Source: Natrarchaeobius halalkaliphilus (lineage in GTDB: Archaea; Halobacteriota; Halobacteria; Halobacteriales; Natrialbaceae). From it: a DNA stretch of 64,000 nucleotides. The notes under the pieces are model-generated. The model ran no database searches. It was not told where the DNA came from and saw only the letters and a program-made list of their open reading frames with translations. The DNA lies in NCBI RefSeq assembly GCF_003841485.1, contig NZ_REFY01000002.1:310001-374000 (forward strand), given 5' to 3'. Both the position numbers and the translations under genes were made by a program. Positions 25,341-34,568 of the stretch are shown piece by piece; the first letter of the stretch is position 1; each line of letters starts with the position of its first letter.

Positions 25341-25508
25341 CTACAGGCCGGCTCCCGCGAAAGCGAACAGTCCGGCGAACGGATCTCGAAGTAACACCAG
25401 TGCGACTCCGGCAATGACGGTAACGATCAGCCAGACGGCCATAATCGACAGCACCCGACGAATAAACTCCTCGTCCTCGTCGGCCATCAGGGATCCATCG
25501 GCACTCAT
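25341..25508 (-). CDS. Single-helix membrane microprotein
   Basis: A 55-residue protein, MSADGSLMADEDEEFIRRVL, then a hydrophobic segment (SIMAVWLIVTVIAGVALVLL) and a short hydrophobic tail that may form a second, partial helix. It lies just downstream (65 bp) of gpmI on the same strand. ATG at 25506-25508 is chosen because the longer frame overlaps the gpmI-proximal spacer. The function is unknown. The 298 bp upstream of the histidine kinase (25043-25340) hold no gene. Confidence 0.6.
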   Translation of the reverse strand: MSADGSLMADEDEEFIRRVLSIMAVWLIVTVIAGVALVLLRDPFAGLFAFAGAGL

Positions 25509-25573
25509 ATCGAAGCGTTCTGTCCCCGCGACCATAATAGTAGCGAACGGGGCCGAAGCCGTCGGCGACGAGA

Positions 25574-27097
25574 TCACTCGAGCAACGGTTCGCCGGTCAT
25601 CTCCGGCGGGCGCTCGAGACCGATCAATTCGAGCAAGGTCGGCGCGAGATCCGCGAGCGTGCCGCCGTCGCGAACTGATCGATCGTCGTCCGTTCCGTCG
25701 GGAGAGAGAAAGACGACCGGCACGTCGTTGTACGTGTGTGCGGTGTGTGGGTCGTCTTCGGTTCCCATCTCGTCTGCGTTTCCGTGATCCGCGGTGATGA
25801 GAACGTGTGCGCCGGCGTCCTCGAGACAGTCGACGAGCCGACCGAGCTGGCTATCGACGGCCTCGACGGCCTCGATCGCGGCTTCGTAATCGCCGGTGTG
25901 TCCGACCATGTCGGGGTTCGCGTAGTTGAGTACGAGCACGTCGGGATCGTCGGATCGAATCGTATCGATCGCGGTCTCTGTGACCTCGGGTGCGCTCATC
26001 TCGGGCTGTACGTCGTAGGTCGGAACGTCCGGGCTTTCCACGATCTTTCTGGTTTCGCCGTCGAATTCGACCTCGCGACCGCCGTTCAGGAAGTAGGTGA
26101 CGTGGGCGTACTTTTCGGACTCGGCGATCCGAAGCTGCGTCTTGCCGTCGGTCGCGAGCGCTTCACCGAGGACGTTTTCCGGCCGGTTCGGAGGGTACGC
26201 GACCGGCAGGTCGAACGTCGCGTCGTACTGGGTCATCATCACGACCGTCGTATCGGGGGGGCTGGTTTCGAACTCGGTGGCCCAGTCTTCGCGGCGGATA
26301 TCCGCGAGCATCCGAGTGAGCTGGCGAGCCCGGTCCGACCGGAAGTTGAACCAGATGACCGAGTCGCCGTCTCGAAGACGCGGACCGTTCCGGATCAGCG
26401 TCGGCTCGACGAACTCGTCGGTCTCGCCGCGATCGTACGATTCCTCGACCGCCTCGACCGCGGAATCGGCGGTCCAGTTTGCGTCTCGAGCTACGATCGC
26501 GTCGTACGCCCGTTTCGTCCGATCCCAGTTCTGATCCCGATCCATCGCGTAGTATCGGCCGGAAACGGTGGCGACGTCACCCGTCCCCTGCTCGCCGATC
26601 ACGTCTTCGAGTGTCGAGAGATAGTCCCGCCCACCGGTCGGGGAGGTGTCTCGACCGTCGGTGATGGCGTGAGTGACGGCGGAAACGTCTCGGTCGGCGG
26701 CCAGTTCGATCAGTGCGTGGAGGTGTTCGTGGTCGGAGTGAACGCCGCCGTCGCTCACCAGACCCACGAAGTGGGCGCGTCCGCCGTTCTCGCGAGTCGC
26801 GTCCAGCGCCGCGGTGATCGCCTCGTTCTCCCGGAAGGAGCCGTCGTCGATCGAATCCGAAATCCGGGTATACTCCTGATAGACGACCCGTCCCGCGCCG
26901 ATGTTGAGGTGACCGACCTCGCTGTTTCCCATCTGTCCCGCCGGCAGGCCGACGCGTCGTCCGGAGACTTCGAGTCTGCCGTCAGCCCCGGTTCTCGTGA
27001 GACGATCGAACGTCGGTGTCTCGGCCGCTTCGACGGCGTCCCGTGCCTCGCCGGTTCCGAGCCCCCAACCGTCGAGAACGATCAGCGCTGCATCCAT
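25574..27097 (-). CDS. gpmI: 2,3-bisphosphoglycerate-independent phosphoglycerate mutase
   Basis: A 507-residue member of the alkaline phosphatase superfamily that interconverts 3- and 2-phosphoglycerate in glycolysis/gluconeogenesis. The metal-binding start ALIVLDGWGLG is followed by the phospho-serine S59 in GQMGNSEVGHL. HSDHEHLHAL, TDGRDTSPTGG and, near the C terminus, VLITADHGNADEM with H(T)AH complete the two-manganese site. Length matches the bacterial-type family. The ATG at 27095-27097 is directly before the first strand. A short divergent spacer separates it from nurA. Confidence 0.95.
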   Translation of the reverse strand: MDAALIVLDGWGLGTGEARDAVEAAETPTFDRLTRTGADGRLEVSGRRVGLPAGQMGNSEVGHLNIGAGRVVYQEYTRISDSIDDGSFRENEAITAALDATRENGGRAHFVGLVSDGGVHSDHEHLHALIELAADRDVSAVTHAITDGRDTSPTGGRDYLSTLEDVIGEQGTGDVATVSGRYYAMDRDQNWDRTKRAYDAIVARDANWTADSAVEAVEESYDRGETDEFVEPTLIRNGPRLRDGDSVIWFNFRSDRARQLTRMLADIRREDWATEFETSPPDTTVVMMTQYDATFDLPVAYPPNRPENVLGEALATDGKTQLRIAESEKYAHVTYFLNGGREVEFDGETRKIVESPDVPTYDVQPEMSAPEVTETAIDTIRSDDPDVLVLNYANPDMVGHTGDYEAAIEAVEAVDSQLGRLVDCLEDAGAHVLITADHGNADEMGTEDDPHTAHTYNDVPVVFLSPDGTDDDRSVRDGGTLADLAPTLLELIGLERPPEMTGEPLLE

Positions 27098-27254
27098 ATT
27101 CGAGCGATGCCGGGCCTGGCGTAACTACCTATCGTTGTCGGCTCGAGGGAGATCCGATACACCCGGCCGGTCACGCGTTCTCGAGTTTCCATGGGCGACC
27201 GGCGTTTCGGTTCCGATCACTGGCTTTTTGCAAGTGGACTTCGAGTCAACGGCA

Positions 27255-28526
27255 ATGACACTCGATCCGGTCCACTACGACGGCATCGCGAAACTCGCGA
27301 GGCGGATCGATCACGGTGCCAGCGAACGGGACCGCCGCGAATTTGCCGAGACCGTCTGGGAAAACTTTCTCGACCCCCTCCGATCGGACGCTCGAACGGT
27401 GATGGAGCCGGTCGACGAGCAGGGCCGTCGAGTCGTCGACTGCGAGGACGTCGCACTGTGTGACCGAAAGTTCCCGACCCAGCACGGTCTCGACGCGGGG
27501 ACGATCAATCCGACGGCGTTCAAAAACGGCCTCGTCATCGACATTGCCCAGGCCGCGATGAGCACGACGCCGAGTGACCTCGAGATACACCGGTCGCGGA
27601 CGACGGTCATGACGGTTCACTCGAACGACGAGACGATGACGGTGGACGAGAACTGGGGAGCGTTCGACGAGGGGTACAGTCGAAGTCGAGCGGTGAAGAT
27701 CCCGCCACTGCCCCGGTTTGCCGAGGGAGTCGTCCACGCGCTCGCGCTCTATCTCGCAGAGAGCAAACACGCACTCGAGCACGCGGCCGACGTCAGCGAC
27801 CTTCTCGTCCTCGATGGACCGCTGTACCCGCGAGGGCTGCTCAGATGGGCCGATCAACACCCCGATCTGTCCGATTTTCTGCTCGAGGATCCGCGGCCGA
27901 CGACGGTGCTCGAGAACTACGTTCGGCTGGTCGAGACGCTCGTCGAACGCGAGATACCTCTCGTGGGATTCGTCAAGAACCCGGCGACTCGGCTCATCAC
28001 GCGGACCGTAACGAACAGACGGGACGTCGACGTCAGCGTGCCGTGGGCCGACGACACGGCGTTGTTCACTCGGCTGCTGGAGCGCGGGGAGTACGTCGAC
28101 GACGTCGACGGCGAACGCTGGGAGCGCGACACCGATGCGCTGTCGTACACGAACTGGTTTCGCTCACGCGGTGGCGTCGATCGGCCGCTGTCGATCGATG
28201 GCGACGCGCTGGGAGTCGATCGCCATCTCGAGTCCGATCGGTACGAGGTGACGTTCTTCGTCGTGTACGATCCCCGAGACGATCTCATCTACCGGGTCGA
28301 GGCGCCGTACGCGTTCACTCGAGATCCCGATACTCGAGAGCGACTGACGATGCAACTGCTCCAGGACGTCGCGGTCGCCCACGGCCCGCCGACTATCATC
28401 GAAAAGGCGGACGAACTCGCACGGATCAGTCGAGCCGAAAAACGGTCCCTTCGGGAGACACTCGAAACGCAGTTCGACACGAGCCGAACGCGCAACTACG
28501 ACGATCATCGCTGGGAGGAGCTGTAG
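27255..28526 (+). CDS. nurA: NurA-domain nuclease
   Basis: A 423-residue protein containing the NurA fold. The N-terminal strand with GLVIDIAQAAMS follows a helix that carries aspartates. LLVLDGPLYPRG and VGFVKNPATR are conserved NurA landmarks, and the C terminus has YRVEAPYAF and the helix LLQDVAVAHGPPTIIEKAD. NurA is a 5'-to-3' nuclease that works with the HerA translocase in DNA end resection (established in archaea). A HerA-like ATPase gene begins 1.5 kb downstream on the same strand. ATG at 27255 is used; the longer frame antisense to gpmI is not coding. Confidence 0.88.
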   Translation: MTLDPVHYDGIAKLARRIDHGASERDRREFAETVWENFLDPLRSDARTVMEPVDEQGRRVVDCEDVALCDRKFPTQHGLDAGTINPTAFKNGLVIDIAQAAMSTTPSDLEIHRSRTTVMTVHSNDETMTVDENWGAFDEGYSRSRAVKIPPLPRFAEGVVHALALYLAESKHALEHAADVSDLLVLDGPLYPRGLLRWADQHPDLSDFLLEDPRPTTVLENYVRLVETLVEREIPLVGFVKNPATRLITRTVTNRRDVDVSVPWADDTALFTRLLERGEYVDDVDGERWERDTDALSYTNWFRSRGGVDRPLSIDGDALGVDRHLESDRYEVTFFVVYDPRDDLIYRVEAPYAFTRDPDTRERLTMQLLQDVAVAHGPPTIIEKADELARISRAEKRSLRETLETQFDTSRTRNYDDHRWEEL

Positions 28527-28534
28527 TACCACTC

Positions 28535-28617
28535 ATACGGTCTGCTGTAACTGTTTACCGACGCACCCGGCACCCGGTCTCCGGATACGGCCGGTACTGA
28601 CTTACAGCAGACCGTAT
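28535..28617. repeat. Long palindromic repeat, copy D (perfect 16-bp arms)
   Basis: An 83-bp element whose outer 16 bp, ATACGGTCTGCTGTAA, are perfectly complementary to the other end. The interior is GC-rich with further CCGG pairs. It begins 9 bp after the nurA stop codon and lies between convergent genes, so it could end transcription from both sides. Confidence 0.8.
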
Positions 28618-28668
28618 CAGTTCATCACGTCCGGTTCGGACACCGTTCGGTCCATGAACTCCTGTCCG

Positions 28669-29013
28669 TCACTCTTCGGAGTCGATCTCGCTCTTTTCGA
28701 CGTCGAATTCGACGTCTGCCGGGTCCATTCCGATGCGGGCGAACTGCGTTCGAACGTGTTCTTTGGCACACTCGATGGCCTGCGGTCGCGTATCGAAGCC
28801 GCGTGGCATGGGGGACTCGAACGCGAGGTGGACTTCGCGTCCGTCGACGAGCTGCGTGGTCCCTCCGCTGTCGACCTCGTAGAATTCGTCACAGACCCAG
28901 ACGTACGCGGCGTCTTCGTCCGGGGCACCGCGGAACGACGGGGCCTGTTCACCACGCTCGTAGAGCGTGCCAGTGAGCTCGGTCCCACCCGCCGATCCGC
29001 GAACGATGAGCAT
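28669..29013 (-). CDS. Conserved haloarchaeal protein (DUF7113-like)
   Basis: A 114-residue beta-rich acidic protein: MLIVRGSAGGTELTGTLYERG, APSFRGAPDEDAAYVWVCDEFYEVDSGG, then FESPMPRGFDTR and a helix ending FARIGMDPADVEF. I recall it as a conserved haloarchaeal hypothetical (DUF7113) but know no function. The ATG at 29011-29013 is chosen because conservation begins at MLIVRG. Convergent with nurA, with copy D of the palindrome between. Confidence 0.75.
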   Translation of the reverse strand: MLIVRGSAGGTELTGTLYERGEQAPSFRGAPDEDAAYVWVCDEFYEVDSGGTTQLVDGREVHLAFESPMPRGFDTRPQAIECAKEHVRTQFARIGMDPADVEFDVEKSEIDSEE

Positions 29014-29196
29014 GCCACACCTACGTCTCGCGGGTGCAAAAAGGGAGTGACTTGCAGACGGCCGAACCTCATCACGTTCTCGACACTTGTCATCTCCCGT
29101 GACCCGATCGAATACGCGAGGTCCGGATGTGATGTGTCCCCCTCCCAAATTCTTTTGGAGATGGGCTTATCCGCGGCACGCTGATCTGTACTGGTA

Positions 29197-29793
29197 ATGA
29201 GTTCGGACGTAACTCCCGGTAGCAGCGCTGGCCGGAGTCTACTGAACGACGTCCCCGTGGACCACTACGAGATTCTTCGACATCCCCGGCGTGTCCGATT
29301 GCTCGAAATCATCGAAGATCGGCCTCGAGTAACGCTCGAGGAGCTCACGACGACGCTCATCGAGCGAGGGGGGACCGACGTTCCGGTCGGAACGGCGCGT
29401 CGGGAGGTGCACCTCTCCCTCGTTCACAACCACCTTCCGCGTCTCGTCGACGCCGGAATCGTCGAGTGGGATGACGAACGCGGCGTTGCCCTCGTCGAAA
29501 ACCCGCCCGTCTGTCCGGAGAGGCTCTCGAGGGTACTGAAAAACGACACGCAGCGTCTCGAGTGTCTCACCGATCCCGTTCGACTGCGTCTGCTCGACGT
29601 CCTGAATGGGCACGCTGGTTCGCTCTCACTCGAGGCACTCGCCTCGACGCTCGCAGCAAACGGGATTATCGAACGTTCGGACGCCGACACGGTCACGGCC
29701 GCCCTACACCACTCGCATCTCCCCGCGCTCGATGACGCCGGCCTCCTCGAGTACGATCCCGAGTCGGGGCTGGTCCGTTCGATCGAGTCCTGA
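29197..29793 (+). CDS. Tandem winged-helix transcriptional regulator (DUF7344 type)
   Basis: A 198-residue protein with two similar winged-helix domains. Domain 1 (about 23-105) has YEILRHPRRVRLLEIIEDRP and VHLSLVHNHLPRLVDAGIVEWDD. Domain 2 (about 118-195) has LECLTDPVRLRLLDVLNGH and ALHHSHLPALDDAGLLEYDPESG. This arrangement is common among haloarchaeal regulators related to ArsR-type proteins. No metal-binding cysteines are evident. It lies just before the herA-like gene, which it could regulate. Confidence 0.85.
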   Translation: MSSDVTPGSSAGRSLLNDVPVDHYEILRHPRRVRLLEIIEDRPRVTLEELTTTLIERGGTDVPVGTARREVHLSLVHNHLPRLVDAGIVEWDDERGVALVENPPVCPERLSRVLKNDTQRLECLTDPVRLRLLDVLNGHAGSLSLEALASTLAANGIIERSDADTVTAALHHSHLPALDDAGLLEYDPESGLVRSIES

Positions 29794-29989
29794 GACGAGA
29801 TCCTGTAAATCAGTACCGATTCGATCGGTGACGGTTTTCGATTGCACCGGAACATCGGTACGACAATCCGTCCGATCTGTTACCGGAAACCCCCTGGGCG
29901 AACGCCTTCACCCCCGAGTAACGCGTTTACGGCCGTGACGCCCATACCGGATCGGGAGGGAAACGGGTTTCAGGAACCAGTCGGATGGA

Positions 29990-31858
29990 ATGAGTATGAC
30001 CGATCTGGGCGACTTCGGTGATTACAGCGCAGCGTCCGGCGACGGAGCCGGGGATTCGGGTTCCGACGCTGGAACCGGCTCCGACTCGAGCAGTCCCAGC
30101 GAGACCGACATCGGGTCCGGAGACGGCCCATCGGAACGGTCGCGTTCGGACGATGCGTTCGAATCGACGGCCGTCGAACCCCGCGGAGAGGACGTCGGCA
30201 TCGGTGCGGTCTGTGTCTCACAGGGCCTTCGCGTCGCTGAGGACGGCGACGACACCACGCTCCGAGCCTACATCACTCGCGGCAACCGGTCGTCGATCCG
30301 TCTCGGCAGCTACCTGCTCGCACCCTATCCCGACGGTGAAACGCTGTTCTGTCGGATCACCGGACTCGAGTATGCCCAGCAGTATCACGCGGACGACGCG
30401 ACGGAGATCCACGCCCGTCGGGCGATGCGGGCCGACGACATCGAGGAAGCCGACTACAAGTTCGTCGCCGGACTGGAGCCGGTCGCCGTGCTCTACGACG
30501 ACGACGGCGAGTTGAAACGACGGATGACCGACCGCGTCCCCAAGCCACAGACGATCGTCCGAACGGCCGACGACACCGAAGCGATCAAAACCGGACTAAA
30601 GATGCCCGAAGACGGGGTCTTCCTCGGCCACCTCTCGGTCGGCGGCGAGAAAGTCAGAACGGCGGCGTCGCCGCCGACGATCGACTACCGCCTGAAAGAC
30701 GATTACGAGGCGGGCGACCCACTCGTCTTTCGTCACACGTTGATCGCTGGCGGCACCGGTTCGGGCAAGACCCACGGCGCGAAGAACGTCCTCCGGCAAT
30801 TCCTCGCGGACGAACGAACCTATCCGATGGCCGACGGCCGGACGGTCAGCCCCGCGGTCGTCCAGTTCGATCCCCAGGACGAGTACGCTCAGATGCACGA
30901 CGACAACCCGGACCTCGACGACGCCTTCGCTCGCCGTCTCGAGCGCGAGGGAATCGCCCACGGCGGCGTTTCGGAGACGACGGCCTTTATTCCGCGAGTG
31001 GGTTCGGCGGCGTACTCGGCGGGCCACCACCGCGCCGAGCAGATCGAGTTCACAGTTCCCTTTTCGATGTGCAAACGCCGCCCGTGGCTCGTCTCCGGTG
31101 GCTCGCTCAACGACAATCAGTACGGCGCGCTGACGTTCCTGATCGACCGGTTCTTCTCGGAGTACGGAAACGACGGGACGTACACGCAGTTCAAAACCTT
31201 CCTCGACGATCCGGCGTTGCGCGAAGAACTCGACGAGTCGGGACGCGTCCACGAGGCGACGTACGATGCCGTCCGCCGTCGCGTGTTCGGATTCGACGAC
31301 GTCTTCGATCAGGACGCACGGCCGATCACCGACCTCGTTCACGACCTCGTCCGTCCCGGCGAGCTAAGCGTCGTTCCGACCTACCATATCAACGACACTC
31401 GAGCGACGGAGGCCGTCGTCCTCGCACTCTCGTCGCTGCTGATCGACGAGAAGCTCTCGAACGATCCGACCTACGATCGGATCAAGGAGACGCCGCTCGT
31501 CCTCGGAATGGACGAAGCGCACAACTTCCTCACGGACGCCGACAGCGTTCAGGCCCGGAAGGTCATCAACAAGTTCACCGAGGCGGCAAAACAGGGTCGA
31601 AAGGAACGGCTCGGTCTCTTTCTCATCACCCAGGACCCACAGGATATCGACGACGCCGTCTTCAAGCAGATCAACACCACCGTCGTGTTGAACCTCGGTG
31701 ACGAGGACGCCATCAAGAGCGTCAACATTCCCAGCAACCTCGAGTCGAAAGTGCCCTACATGGAGAAAGGACAGATGGTGGTCTACTCGCCGGACAATTC
31801 CGAACCCGTCGAACTGATCGGCCTCTCGAAGTGCCTGACTCGCCACGGCCGCGATTGA
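29990..31858 (+). CDS. HerA-like hexameric DNA translocase/ATPase
   Basis: A 622-residue ATPase of the FtsK/HerA superfamily (DUF87 type). The first 70 residues are a Gly/Ser/Asp-rich disordered leader. A HAS-barrel-like beta domain follows (about 75-230). Walker A is GGTGSGKTH at about residues 254-262. Walker B is VLGMDEAHNFL, followed by QARKVINKFTEAAKQGRKERLGLFLITQDPQDI (sensor and arginine-rich helix). It probably drives DNA translocation, working with NurA encoded upstream. The ATG at 29990 is followed by another two codons later; either could be used. Confidence 0.85.
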   Translation: MSMTDLGDFGDYSAASGDGAGDSGSDAGTGSDSSSPSETDIGSGDGPSERSRSDDAFESTAVEPRGEDVGIGAVCVSQGLRVAEDGDDTTLRAYITRGNRSSIRLGSYLLAPYPDGETLFCRITGLEYAQQYHADDATEIHARRAMRADDIEEADYKFVAGLEPVAVLYDDDGELKRRMTDRVPKPQTIVRTADDTEAIKTGLKMPEDGVFLGHLSVGGEKVRTAASPPTIDYRLKDDYEAGDPLVFRHTLIAGGTGSGKTHGAKNVLRQFLADERTYPMADGRTVSPAVVQFDPQDEYAQMHDDNPDLDDAFARRLEREGIAHGGVSETTAFIPRVGSAAYSAGHHRAEQIEFTVPFSMCKRRPWLVSGGSLNDNQYGALTFLIDRFFSEYGNDGTYTQFKTFLDDPALREELDESGRVHEATYDAVRRRVFGFDDVFDQDARPITDLVHDLVRPGELSVVPTYHINDTRATEAVVLALSSLLIDEKLSNDPTYDRIKETPLVLGMDEAHNFLTDADSVQARKVINKFTEAAKQGRKERLGLFLITQDPQDIDDAVFKQINTTVVLNLGDEDAIKSVNIPSNLESKVPYMEKGQMVVYSPDNSEPVELIGLSKCLTRHGRD

Positions 31859-31907
31859 GATCGGAGCCACCGAGCGGAGTGTTCGATCGAACCCGCCGTC
31901 GCCGTCG

Positions 31908-32552
31908 CTACGACTGGCGTGACGGTGCGCCCTCGAGGATTTCGACGCCGCTCGAGGTGCCGATCCGTTCGGCCCCTGCCTCGAGCATCGCGAGCGCTTC
32001 CTCGTAGCTCCCGATTCCGCCGCTTGCTTTGACCGGGAGGTAGCCGCTCATCAACTCGACGTCAGCGAGCGTTGCGCCGGCGTCGGCAAAGCCGGTCGAG
32101 GTCTTGACCATCGCCGCGTCAGCAGCCACCGCGGCCTCGCACGCTCGCTCCGTTTCGGCCTCCGTCAGTAGGGCGGTCTCGACGATCACTTTCACCGGGA
32201 CCGGAACCGCGGCGACGACTTCCGCCAGTTCGGCCCGAACGGCGTCGTCCTCCCCCGCTTTCAGTCGACCGACGTTGATCACGACGTCGAGTTCGTCCGC
32301 GCCGGCCTTCCAGGCGAGAACGCCCTCGCGACGCTTGACGTCGTGGTCGTTCTGGCCGTGGGGAAACCCGATGACGGTCGCGATCGTCACGTCAGAAGCG
32401 TCGCTGGTCGCGTCCTCGAGTGCGTACGGCGGAATACAGGCGTTCATCCCGAACGCTCGTGCGTCCTCGAGCACCGATCGAACGTCGGTGGGCGTCGTCT
32501 CAGGTCCGAGAACGGTGTGATCGATTAGCGGCGCGAGTTCGTTGCGCTCCAT
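31908..32552 (-). CDS. deoC: Deoxyribose-phosphate aldolase
   Basis: A 214-residue class I aldolase that splits 2-deoxyribose 5-phosphate into acetaldehyde and glyceraldehyde 3-phosphate. [12 protein letters not shown] is at the N terminus and ELDVVINVG carries the active-site acid. The catalytic lysines are in [11 protein letters not shown] and in the Schiff-base motif [10 protein letters not shown]. The first gene of a nucleoside-catabolism region, divergent (71 bp) from the ribose-1,5-bisphosphate isomerase gene, so one promoter region may serve both. Confidence 0.93.
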   Translation of the reverse strand: MERNELAPLIDHTVLGPETTPTDVRSVLEDARAFGMNACIPPYALEDATSDASDVTIATVIGFPHGQNDHDVKRREGVLAWKAGADELDVVINVGRLKAGEDDAVRAELAEVVAAVPVPVKVIVETALLTEAETERACEAAVAADAAMVKTSTGFADAGATLADVELMSGYLPVKASGGIGSYEEALAMLEAGAERIGTSSGVEILEGAPSRQS

Positions 32553-32623
32553 AGCGGACCGACTCGCCGGACGGTCAAAAAGCCGACCGATCGCTTTTGT
32601 TCCGTGCCATCGTTTCGTTACGC

Positions 32624-33604
32624 ATGGGAAACGAAGCGCCTGCCGTCGATCCGGTCGTTGAATCGACCGCCGCCGATATCGCCGCGATGCGGATACGCGG
32701 TGCGGCAGCGATCGCTGATGCGGCTGCGGCTGCGCTTGCGATACAGGCCGAGCGATCCGACGCCGTGACTCCGGGGGCGTTTCGAACCCAGCTCCGCGTG
32801 GCGGCCAGAACGCTCTACGAGACGCGCCCGACCGCTGTGAGCCTGCCGAACGCCCTCAGGTACGTTCTTCGAGGAACGGACGGGGATAGCGTCGACGAGT
32901 TACGGTCGTCGACGATCGACAGGGCCGAAACGTTCCGAGAGGATCTGGAGGACGCACAGACGACGCTAGGAAAGATCGGATCCAACCGCCTGCGGGATGG
33001 CGACGTCGTCATGACTCACTGTCACTCGACCGACGCGCTGGCGTGTATCGAGGCCGCGCTCGATGACGGAAAACGGATCGAAGCGATCGTCACGGAGACC
33101 CGGCCGAGAAAGCAGGGCCACATCACGGCCCGAGAGCTCCGCGAGTGGGGTGTGCCCGTGACTCTGATCGTCGACAACGCGGCCAGACGGTATCTCGACG
33201 ACGCCGATCACGTTCTGGTCGGAGCGGACAGCATCGCCGCCGACGGCGGAGTCATCAACAAGATCGGAACGAGCGGCCTCGCGGTCAACGCACGCGAACG
33301 GGGCGTTCCGGTGATGGTTGCGGCTCAGACGATCAAACTTCACCCGGGGACGATGACCGGCCACACCGTCGCGATCGAGATGCGAGACGAAACGGAAGTA
33401 CTCACATCGTCCGAACGGAGCGAGATAACCGATCTCGAGGACGGTGACGACGGATTCACGGTCGAAAACCCGGCGTTCGACGTCACGCCCCCGAGACACG
33501 TCGACGCGATCGTCACCGAACACGGCCAGTTCCCGCCGGAAAGCGTCGTGACGCTCATGCGGGAGCTGTTCGGTGAGACGACCACCGAGCCGTGGGAAAC
33601 GTAG
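32624..33604 (+). CDS. Ribose-1,5-bisphosphate isomerase
   Basis: A 326-residue protein of the eIF2B-related isomerase family. It converts ribose 1,5-bisphosphate to ribulose 1,5-bisphosphate. The catalytic residues known in the Thermococcus enzyme, Cys133 and Asp202, fall at exactly these numbers here: C133 in THCHST and D202 in [18 protein letters not shown]. That argues against the translation-factor and methylthioribose-phosphate-isomerase relatives. The ATG at 32624 is selected. In haloarchaea this enzyme belongs to the non-carboxylating pentose bisphosphate pathway. The neighbouring PfkB kinase and nucleoside phosphorylase provide the preceding steps. Confidence 0.93.
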   Translation: MGNEAPAVDPVVESTAADIAAMRIRGAAAIADAAAAALAIQAERSDAVTPGAFRTQLRVAARTLYETRPTAVSLPNALRYVLRGTDGDSVDELRSSTIDRAETFREDLEDAQTTLGKIGSNRLRDGDVVMTHCHSTDALACIEAALDDGKRIEAIVTETRPRKQGHITARELREWGVPVTLIVDNAARRYLDDADHVLVGADSIAADGGVINKIGTSGLAVNARERGVPVMVAAQTIKLHPGTMTGHTVAIEMRDETEVLTSSERSEITDLEDGDDGFTVENPAFDVTPPRHVDAIVTEHGQFPPESVVTLMRELFGETTTEPWET

Positions 33605-33710
33605 CAGTGTACACCGACCTCGAGTGTCCGCTCACGACACGAGTACGTATTCTGTCGGTGATTCGGAGATAACCGCAACATGTTAGTTACTTGCATGTGC
33701 CTGTAGGCGT

Positions 33711-34532
33711 ATGGTCTTACCAGAGGGGTTCGTGGTTCCGCCGTGGTACCTCCTCGTTCCGCTCCTCGTGGTATTTCTCAGCGCCGTCTCACTCCTGTGG
33801 ACGCTCGAGCCACCGGTGACCGATCGGACGGTACTCGCGTTCGCGCCGTGGATGATGATCGGTGCCGCCGCGCACGTCCTCTACAGACTCGAGGTCTATC
33901 CGGACGCAATCGCGGTGTTGTTCGCCTCGCCGGGCGTCTATCTGGTGACGGCAACCGTCGGTGGTCTCGTCTGGATTCTCGGAACCTTTCTCGAGGCCGC
34001 CGGCCTCCAGCGGACGGCGGAGCGATTTCTGGGCAGCGTCGGCGTCGTCGTCTTCGCGGTATCGGTGATCGTTGTGCTCGTCGTCGGCTGGGAACACGGA
34101 GCGGTCCAGCCGTTCTGGCCCGTCGTCGCCGTCGTCGTCTCGGGACTGGTCACGGCTCTTGCTTGGCTCGTTCTCGGTCTCTGGTTCACCGACGTCGCCG
34201 CGACCACGGGTGCGACCGGCGCACTCGTCGTCTTCGGTCACGCGCTCGACGGCATCTCGACCGCCATCGGCTACGACGTGCTCGGAGCCAGCGAAGAGGT
34301 TCCGGTCTCGCGCATGATCCTGGAGGCCGGTGGATCCCTCCCGACGGCGGAGTACATCGGCGCTGGCTGGCTGTTCGTGGCGGTGAAAATCGCGCTGGCG
34401 ATGGTCGTCCTCGGACTCTTCAGGGAGTACGTCGACGCCGATCCGTCCCAGGGACGATTTCTCCTCGCTCTGATCGCTGCGCTCGGTCTCGGACCGGGAG
34501 TTCACAACGTCCTCCTGTTCGCCGTCGCCTAG
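33711..34532 (+). CDS. DUF63 family membrane protein
   Basis: A 273-residue integral membrane protein with seven or eight helices, of the archaeal DUF63 family. Typical features are the early LPEGFVVPPWYLL and GAAAHVLYRLEVYPD, later HALDGISTAIGYD and the C-terminal LGPGVHNVLLFAVA. Conserved polar residues inside helices (H, D, R) suggest a transporter or enzyme, but nothing is known to me. It lies between the isomerase and the PfkB kinase (36 bp before the latter), so it is probably cotranscribed with the kinase. Confidence 0.88.
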   Translation: MVLPEGFVVPPWYLLVPLLVVFLSAVSLLWTLEPPVTDRTVLAFAPWMMIGAAAHVLYRLEVYPDAIAVLFASPGVYLVTATVGGLVWILGTFLEAAGLQRTAERFLGSVGVVVFAVSVIVVLVVGWEHGAVQPFWPVVAVVVSGLVTALAWLVLGLWFTDVAATTGATGALVVFGHALDGISTAIGYDVLGASEEVPVSRMILEAGGSLPTAEYIGAGWLFVAVKIALAMVVLGLFREYVDADPSQGRFLLALIAALGLGPGVHNVLLFAVA

Positions 34533-34568
34533 ACTTTTCTCGTCGGCCATCGACGTTCCGATAATCGA

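Noticed and set aside
25736-27124. 462-codon open frame on the plus strand
   Set aside because: Antisense to gpmI, whose active-site motifs are complete.
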